From the NCBI GenBank assembly GCA_015711775.1, contig JACVJB010000010.1, positions 1 to 11,846 on the forward strand: a stretch of DNA of 11,846 nucleotides, given 5' to 3'. The position numbers and the translations under genes are program-made. Position 1 is the first letter of the stretch; each line of letters begins with the position of its first letter. The notes beneath the pieces are model-generated. The model ran no database searches, was not told the DNA's origin, and worked only from the letters and a program-made list of their open reading frames with translations. The stretch comes from Actinomycetota bacterium (lineage in GTDB: Bacteria; Actinomycetota; Humimicrobiia; Humimicrobiales; Humimicrobiaceae). Below are positions 7,545-11,846 of this stretch, in pieces.

Positions 7545-9068
7545 ATGATATCCGGTGAGAAGGGGCTCATAGTTGCGCTTGATTTTGGCACATCAAATAT
7601 CAAGGGCGCAGTTTTTGATTATTACGGCAATGAAGCTGCTTTTGAGTCAGTTGAATACAGCCTATATACTCCAGAGCCTTCCTACGTTGAAAACGACCTT
7701 GGCAAATACTGGGGCAATATATGCAGCATACTGGCATCGCTTTCAAAAAAACTGGGGGACAGGAAAGGGGAGGTAACTGCAATAAGCACTTCCTCGCAGG
7801 CCGAAACTATCGTTTGTGTTGATAAGAATATCAATACTCTTGGAAACGCAATAGTCTGGATAGATACAAGAACCGTTAAGGAAGCGGCTGAAATAGCAGA
7901 TAATTTTGATCTTATCCAAATGTATAAAAAGACCGGTTATCCGGAAGTTGACACATCCTGGCCGGCTACAAGAGTGTTGTGGATAAAGCGGAATGAACCG
8001 GAAATATTTAATAAGACTTTTAAGTTCATGCTGCTCCAGGACTATATGATTTATAAGCTCTCGGGCAATATCTGCGGTGAGGCAACTGTATATAACTCCT
8101 CCTATTATTATGACATCATGAACTTTGAATATATTGACAGCATGCTTGAATTTATAGGGATTTCAAAAAAAAAGTTGCCTGAAATAGTTGCCCCGGGAAC
8201 AATTGTGGGCAGCATTACAGAAGAAATTGCAAGTCTTACCGGGTTTAACAGAGGCACAAAAGTAATAACAGGAGCTATGGACCAGGTATGCGGGGCAGTG
8301 GGAGCCGGCAATATTAAAAAGGGGATTGCCACAGAGTCAACGGGTAGCGCTTTTGCAATGGTGGTAACCACAGGCGATGCTGTGATAAATTATGAGTACA
8401 AACTCCCCTGCATTCTTCATGCAGTAAAAGGCACCTATGCATTGATGCCATACAGCTCAACAGGGGGTATGGTACTGAAGTGGTTTAAAGACAAATTCTG
8501 CGCGCTTGAGAGCATGCAGGCCCTGAAGCAAAAAACAAATGTGTTTAAGATCCTTGACTCTCTTGCAAAAGATATTCCAGTAGGAAGCGAGGGCCTTATA
8601 ATGCTGCCTTTTCTAACAGGCGCTTTCTTTCCTGAATACAATCCGGCTGCAAAAGCGCTGTATTTTGGCATAGGTATAAATCACAATAAGGGGCATTTTA
8701 TAAGGGCAATCCTTGAGGCGCTTGGATATATGATGAGAAATGATGTTGAGGCAATACAAAAACTTGGCATACCTGTTGAAAAGATAATATCCATCGGAGG
8801 AGGGGCATCAAGTGCGCTCTGGAGCAGAATTAAGTCTGACATATGCAGAATAAATGTTGAGATACCCAGCTACACCGAGACTGCGCTTCTTGGCAGCGCA
8901 ATAATTGCTGCAGGCGCGCTCGGCATTTACAGCAGCATAGAGGATGCAGCTAAAAACCTTTTAAAGATTAAAGAGGTCTTTTCTCCAGACAGAAACAACT
9001 CGCGCGTATATGATGAGTGTTTTTTAAAATACAAAAAACTTTATGAAAGTGTAAAGGATTTATATTAA
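7545..9068 (+). CDS. FGGY-family carbohydrate kinase, xylulokinase-like, substrate unknown
   Basis: ATP-dependent cytoplasmic kinase phosphorylating a sugar or polyol. The 507 residues have the family's two actin-like ATPase halves. The N-terminal phosphate-1 loop is ALDFGTSNIKGAVFD (11-25). The catalytic Asp is expected at D246 in TGAMDQVCGAVGAG (242-255), matching the GGGDN/GAMDQ position of xylulokinases and relatives. The C-terminal signature GGGASSALWSRIKSDI (418-433) is followed by ETALLGSAIIAAGALG (445-460). The substrate-side segments STSSQAET (81-88) and DTSWPATRVLWIK (136-148) do not match xylulokinase (SGQMHG-type) or glycerol kinase (QRET-type) closely enough to name the substrate; xylulose, another ketose or a polyol are all possible. 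It starts at ATG with AGGAGTGGAGA upstream. It is the only plus-strand gene here and converges with a DeoR-type regulator 31 bp away, a plausible but unproven controller. Confidence 0.9.
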   Translation: MISGEKGLIVALDFGTSNIKGAVFDYYGNEAAFESVEYSLYTPEPSYVENDLGKYWGNICSILASLSKKLGDRKGEVTAISTSSQAETIVCVDKNINTLGNAIVWIDTRTVKEAAEIADNFDLIQMYKKTGYPEVDTSWPATRVLWIKRNEPEIFNKTFKFMLLQDYMIYKLSGNICGEATVYNSSYYYDIMNFEYIDSMLEFIGISKKKLPEIVAPGTIVGSITEEIASLTGFNRGTKVITGAMDQVCGAVGAGNIKKGIATESTGSAFAMVVTTGDAVINYEYKLPCILHAVKGTYALMPYSSTGGMVLKWFKDKFCALESMQALKQKTNVFKILDSLAKDIPVGSEGLIMLPFLTGAFFPEYNPAAKALYFGIGINHNKGHFIRAILEALGYMMRNDVEAIQKLGIPVEKIISIGGGASSALWSRIKSDICRINVEIPSYTETALLGSAIIAAGALGIYSSIEDAAKNLLKIKEVFSPDRNNSRVYDECFLKYKKLYESVKDLY

Positions 9069-9099
9069 AAGTTGTTTAATTTCCTGAGCAGGGCAGGCT

Positions 9100-9864
9100 T
9101 TAGGCAGTAATTACTTCAATATCATTTTCTTTCAGTTTTTCAATAAACTCCTTATCTGCATCACTGTCTGTTATAAAGGTGTTTATCACTTTTAAAGGCG
9201 CAACAAAATTGACTGAAATATGCCCGATTTTTGAGCTGTCGCACAGCGCTATGACATTTCTGGCGCTTGAAATCATATATTTTTTGGTCTGGGCCTCAAT
9301 GGGATCCACAGCTGTAATTCCTCTATAAAAATCGATACCGGTTATGCCTATAAAAGCCTTGTCTGTGAAAGTGGTCCTGAAAGTTGAGTCTGCAACGGGG
9401 CCAATAAGGGAGCGGGTCTGGCTGTTTAATATGCCTCCGCTTAAGATAATCTTATAATCCGGGTTGGTATTGCCGAGCATTGTTGCTATGTCACAACTGT
9501 TGGTAATTACAGTGAGATTTTTTTTGCCGGTTATGTTAACGGCTGTCTGGTAACCTGTAGTTCCGGCTTCAAGCAAAATGACATCATCCTCTTCTATAAG
9601 GGACGCTGCGGCAAGCGCTATTCTTTTCTTCTCTTCAATGAATTTATCTTTCTGGATATCAAACTTCATTTCATATCCGACGGAGAAATTGTTAATTGCG
9701 CCTCCGTGGGTTCTTTTAATAAGCCCTTTTTTTGCAAGCCTGTCCAAATCTCTTCGGATGGTTATTTCTGACAGGTTCAATGTCCTGGCTATATCTATTG
9801 CTTTAGCGCTGCCGGTTTTATTAATGAGATTAAGTATGTACTGGCGTCTTTCTTCACCAAGCAT
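9100..9864 (-). CDS. DeoR/GlpR-family transcriptional regulator
   Basis: Probable repressor of a carbohydrate-use operon, typically released by a phosphorylated sugar. The 254 residues carry the standard DeoR N-terminal winged helix: ERRQYILNLINKTGSA (5-20), the recognition stretch LSEITIRRDLDRL (31-43), and IKRTHGGAI (49-57). The sensor domain follows with LLEAGTTGY (97-105, Glu where many members have Asp), ITNS (120-123), LSGG (141-144), IGPVAD (154-159), FIGITGID (171-178), and CDSSK (208-212). All expected landmarks are present, so it looks intact. The ATG is backed by AAAGGTG, 8 nt upstream (9873-9879). It runs tail-to-tail with the FGGY kinase and lies 117 bp beyond the GDH stop in the same direction. 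Its ligand and targets cannot be named; the kinase substrate or product is the natural guess. Confidence 0.93.
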   Translation of the reverse strand: MLGEERRQYILNLINKTGSAKAIDIARTLNLSEITIRRDLDRLAKKGLIKRTHGGAINNFSVGYEMKFDIQKDKFIEEKKRIALAAASLIEEDDVILLEAGTTGYQTAVNITGKKNLTVITNSCDIATMLGNTNPDYKIILSGGILNSQTRSLIGPVADSTFRTTFTDKAFIGITGIDFYRGITAVDPIEAQTKKYMISSARNVIALCDSSKIGHISVNFVAPLKVINTFITDSDADKEFIEKLKENDIEVITA

Positions 9865-9888
9865 TTAAGATACACCTTTATGTTTTTA

Positions 9889-9898
9889 CTTTTAAAAG
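9889..9898. promoter_or_regulatory. Palindrome in the deoR-type upstream region, possible operator
   Basis: A perfect 10-bp palindrome CTTTTAAAAG lies 25 bp before the regulator start. A longer, looser ACCTTT...AAAGGT symmetry (9874-9879 with 9895-9900) surrounds it but includes the ribosome site. A weak promoter with TAAAAT at 9910-9915 (minus strand) would put the palindrome in the leader, where autorepression is possible. In sequence this AT-rich, such short symmetry can occur by chance. Confidence 0.22.
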
Positions 9899-9981
9899 GT
9901 AATTTCAATATTTTAAAGAACGGATAAATATCTGTTCTGTATTTTACCTGTAATAACCTGCGTTAAAATAGAATTTTATTT

Positions 9982-11235
9982 TTATGGATAAATTCCTCTT
10001 AAGCTGGTGGCCTCCGCAACTCTTGAAACTGCGAGCATTGACGCTGCTGTTCTCATATCAACTTTGTGCTCACTTGAAAACTTGTATGTTTCATAGAACG
10101 CTCTTTCCATAATATCACGCAGCTTTAAGTTTACCTCGCGCTTTGTCCAGAAATATGAGAGGTTTCCCTGTACCCATTCAAAATAAGAAACTGTAACCCC
10201 TCCGGCATTTGCAAGCACATCAGGTATTACAAATATGCTGTTTTGCTTAAGTATTTTATCAGCTTCGGGAGTTGTTGGAGCATTTGCCCCCTCTGCAACT
10301 ATTTTTGCCTTAATGCCTCCGGCATTTTTTTCTGTTATCTGGTTTTCAAGGGCAGCGGGTACAAGTATGTCGCATTCAAGCCCAAAAATTTCCTCACGGG
10401 GCAGTTCTTCTGCGGAACTGTAGCCGCAAAGAGTTTTGTTCTTCTTAAAGTAGTCTTCTATATCAAAGGGATTTAAGCCCTTTTTATTATACAGGCATGC
10501 AGACACATCGCTTATTGCAATTATCTTAAAACCTAGATCATAAAGAATTTTAGCAGCATTACCGCCAACATTGCCAAACCCCTGGACAGCAACAGATAAA
10601 TCAGTTGAATCTATTCCCATAACCTTTAAAGTTGAAAGTATGGTATAGACGCAGCCCCTGCTGGTTGCATCCTCTCTTCCCTGGCTTCCTCCAAGGCTTA
10701 TTGGTTTTCCTGTTACCACTCCCGGGACAGAATGGCCCTTGTCCATTGAATATGTATCAAGTATCCATGCCATTACCTGTGCATTTGTTCCAACATCAGG
10801 TGCCGGTATGTCCTTATCGGGCCCTATTGCATCAATTATTTCAAATGTGTATCTTCTTGTTATATGCTCTAGCTCATTTGCCGAAAGCTTTGTAGGGTCT
10901 GCTATAACTCCTCCCTTTGCGCCTCCAAAGGGAAGGCCAACCAGGCTGCACTTCCATGTCATAAGCATTGCAAGGGCTTTTATCTCGTCAAGGTTTACAT
11001 CCGGATGATATCTTATGCCGCCTTTAGCGGGGCCCCTGTTTGTATTGTGCTGCACCCTGTAGCCCTTAAATATCTCTATACTGCCCGAATCTGTTTTTAT
11101 AGGCACTGATACTTCAAGGGTTTTTCTGGGCTGGCGCAAATATTTCTGCATGCCGGGCTTTATTTTTAAAAGATCCATTGTAGCGTCAAGGCGGGATAGT
11201 GTCATTTCCCATACATTATTTTTCTCTGCAGCCAA
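9982..11235 (-). CDS. gdhA: Glutamate dehydrogenase (Glu/Leu/Phe/Val family)
   Basis: Cytoplasmic enzyme interconverting 2-oxoglutarate plus ammonium and glutamate with NAD(P)H. Residues below are numbered from the longer frame opening at 11253. Substrate and catalytic landmarks are GPAKGGIRYHP (74-84), MTWKCSLVGLPFGGAKGG (98-115, with K101 and catalytic K113) and PAPDVGTN (150-157, D153). The Rossmann dinucleotide site is QGFGNVGG (224-231), with D249 ending the second strand; this does not settle NAD versus NADP. A conserved PDVLANAGGVTVSYFEWVQ stretch follows. The preferred start is TTG at 11235 (417 residues) because AGGAG lies six bases upstream. The in-frame TTG at 11253 (423 residues) has no ribosome site and would place that AGGAG inside the gene. 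It follows the PII gene by 25 bp in the same direction, so co-expression is likely. Leucine or other amino-acid dehydrogenase activity is less likely given length and motifs. Confidence 0.95.
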   Translation of the reverse strand: MAAEKNNVWEMTLSRLDATMDLLKIKPGMQKYLRQPRKTLEVSVPIKTDSGSIEIFKGYRVQHNTNRGPAKGGIRYHPDVNLDEIKALAMLMTWKCSLVGLPFGGAKGGVIADPTKLSANELEHITRRYTFEIIDAIGPDKDIPAPDVGTNAQVMAWILDTYSMDKGHSVPGVVTGKPISLGGSQGREDATSRGCVYTILSTLKVMGIDSTDLSVAVQGFGNVGGNAAKILYDLGFKIIAISDVSACLYNKKGLNPFDIEDYFKKNKTLCGYSSAEELPREEIFGLECDILVPAALENQITEKNAGGIKAKIVAEGANAPTTPEADKILKQNSIFVIPDVLANAGGVTVSYFEWVQGNLSYFWTKREVNLKLRDIMERAFYETYKFSSEHKVDMRTAASMLAVSRVAEATSLRGIYP

Positions 11236-11241
11236 TTTCTT

Positions 11242-11246
11242 CTCCT
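11242..11246 (-). promoter_or_regulatory. Ribosome binding site that decides the gdhA start
   Basis: AGGAG on the minus strand is followed by six bases and then TTG at 11235. Nothing similar precedes the upstream in-frame TTG at 11253, so the downstream TTG is favoured. Confidence 0.6.
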
Positions 11247-11260
11247 TTTTCAAAAATAGA

Positions 11261-11602
11261 TTATGTAATAGCTGATATACCGCTCTCTTTTGTTCTTATG
11301 CGTATCGCATCTTCTACAGGCAGTATAAATATTTTACCTGAACCGAATTTTCCTGTAGCAGCAAGTTTTACTATGGTTTTTGTAACATCATCCAGTATTT
11401 CCTCATCAACAACTATTTCAAGTTTTACCTTTGGAAGAAATTTTACATTCCTGTTTGGTTTTTCACCCTGTGCATATCCCCGCTGGCGCCCAAACCCGGA
11501 AACCTCAGATATTGTAATTCCCTCAACGCCAGCATCTATCAATGCGTCTTTTAAACTGTCAAGCTTTAAAGGCTGGATAAAACATTCTATTTTTTTAAGC
11601 AA
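11261..11602 (-). CDS. glnB: PII nitrogen-regulatory signal protein (GlnB/GlnK type)
   Basis: Small trimeric sensor of 2-oxoglutarate and ATP/ADP that docks onto transporters and enzymes to tune nitrogen use. The 113 residues match the usual 112. Conserved parts are KKIECFIQPLKLD (3-15), GFGRQRGY (36-43), FLPKVKLEIVV (55-65, with the 2-oxoglutarate-contacting lysine at K58), the B-loop TGKFGSGKIFI (83-93) and RIRT (101-104). The T-loop RGYAQGEKPNRNVK (41-54) is one residue shorter than E. coli GlnB and lacks the tyrosine equivalent to Tyr51, so uridylylation or adenylylation at that site is not expected. The start is TTG, supported by GAGGGGG about eight bases upstream (11611-11617). No ammonium transporter gene adjoins it; the downstream neighbour is glutamate dehydrogenase, a plausible regulatory partner. 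GlnB versus GlnK naming cannot be decided, so the symbol is nominal. Confidence 0.93.
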   Translation of the reverse strand: MLKKIECFIQPLKLDSLKDALIDAGVEGITISEVSGFGRQRGYAQGEKPNRNVKFLPKVKLEIVVDEEILDDVTKTIVKLAATGKFGSGKIFILPVEDAIRIRTKESGISAIT

Positions 11603-11748
11603 TTATTTAGCCCCCTCTGAAATTTTATTAATAATTTAAACTGTAAAAAGCAATTTATAAATTCAAACTTTGCCATCAAAGATTATAAATTAACTTATAA
11701 AAAGTTTAAATATAAATCTTAATTAATTACATAAAAATTTTTGCTCCG
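11603..11748 (-). promoter_or_regulatory. AT-rich upstream region of the PII-gdh unit with candidate promoter
   Basis: The spacer between the partial oxidoreductase and PII is extremely AT-rich. On the minus strand a perfect TATAAT (11687-11682) has TTTAAA (11710-11705) 17 bases upstream, predicting a transcript start near 11675 and a leader of about 70 nt ending in GAGGGGG. An inverted repeat CTTTG-CCAT-CAAAG (11668-11681) abuts the -10 box and covers the predicted start, a typical repressor position. No sigma-54 promoter and no GC-rich terminator for the upstream gene was found. Confidence 0.4.
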
Positions 11749-11846
11749 CTATTTTAAAGGTAAATCAACCCATTTTTTCTGCATATCTGAAATTAATGCT
11801 GCCTCAATTACTTCCTGCACTTTGTATCCTGACAATATATCTGCCT
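11749..11846 (-). CDS. Probable Gfo/Idh/MocA-family oxidoreductase, 3' end only
   Basis: Only the last 31 codons and a TAG stop lie inside the window. The readable tail runs ADILSGYKVQEVIEAALIS followed by DMQKKWVDLPLK. It resembles the C-terminus of NAD(P)-dependent Gfo/Idh/MocA sugar or inositol dehydrogenases, which often end in a helix with GY-x-V-x-x-V-x-x-A followed by a short W-V-x-L-P tail. If correct, it acts on a sugar or cyclitol and fits the nearby FGGY kinase and DeoR-type regulator. The assignment rests on a short tail and could change with the full gene. Confidence 0.55.
   Translation of the reverse strand, partial: ADILSGYKVQEVIEAALISDMQKKWVDLPLK

Noticed and set aside
9069..9099. 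Possible bidirectional terminator between the convergent kinase and DeoR-type genes
   Set aside because: The only symmetry is a four-base CCTG/CAGG stem without a following T-run on either strand, so no intrinsic terminator can be supported.
11650..11680. Sigma-54-like TGGCA...TTGA sequence ahead of PII
   Set aside because: The spacing between the two elements is four bases instead of six and the second element lacks the required GC, so it does not fit the consensus.
1..11846. tRNA, rRNA, CRISPR arrays, insertion sequences, phage genes or toxin-antitoxin pairs
   Set aside because: A read of both strands found no repeat-spacer pattern, tRNA-like fold, transposase motif or phage-type gene; every substantial stretch is covered by the listed chromosomal genes.

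Overview
The window is a compact, AT-rich bacterial chromosome segment. Seven complete genes and two edge-truncated ones lie on the minus strand, apart from a single plus-strand sugar-kinase gene. LexA, a C-family DNA polymerase and a two-component system rule out an archaeal source. Frequent ATA, AGA and AGG codons, three TTG starts (dnaE2-like, GDH, PII) and an apparently leaderless lexA suggest an uncultured AT-rich lineage near the Actinobacteria or Firmicutes. That placement is weak. No RNA gene, CRISPR array, insertion sequence or prophage gene was recognised.

Left third (1-4987, minus strand): a DNA-damage cassette transcribed lexA, then a DnaE2/ImuC-like polymerase, then a DinB-type Y-family polymerase cut by the left edge. 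lexA and dnaE are 20 bp apart, and dnaE and dinB overlap by 16 nt, so this reads as one operon. Ahead of lexA is a perfect 7-2-7 inverted repeat (CTATACA-TT-TGTATAG) overlapping the -35 of a promoter whose -10 lies six bases before the lexA ATG. This is a good candidate for this lineage's SOS box. The cassette resembles the known lexA-imuA-imuB-dnaE2 mutasome loci, but no imuA is present and a catalytically intact DinB sits where ImuB would be expected.

Middle (5132-7405, minus strand): an OmpR-family response regulator followed by its membrane sensor histidine kinase, with no obvious target beside it. The regulator has an unusually long linker between its two domains.

Right-centre (7406-9864): a FGGY-family carbohydrate kinase, divergent from the response regulator, meets a DeoR-family sugar-type repressor tail to tail. 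A 3' fragment of a probable Gfo/Idh/MocA oxidoreductase lies at the far right edge. Together they hint at uptake and breakdown of a sugar or polyol whose identity cannot be read from the sequence.

Right (9982-11602, minus strand): a PII signal-transduction protein followed closely by glutamate dehydrogenase. This two-gene nitrogen-assimilation unit links 2-oxoglutarate/energy sensing to ammonium assimilation. The PII lacks the usual modifiable T-loop tyrosine. No intergenic stretch exceeds 300 bases; the longest are 4991-5131, 7406-7544, 9865-9981 and 11603-11748, and all are AT-rich and probably regulatory.
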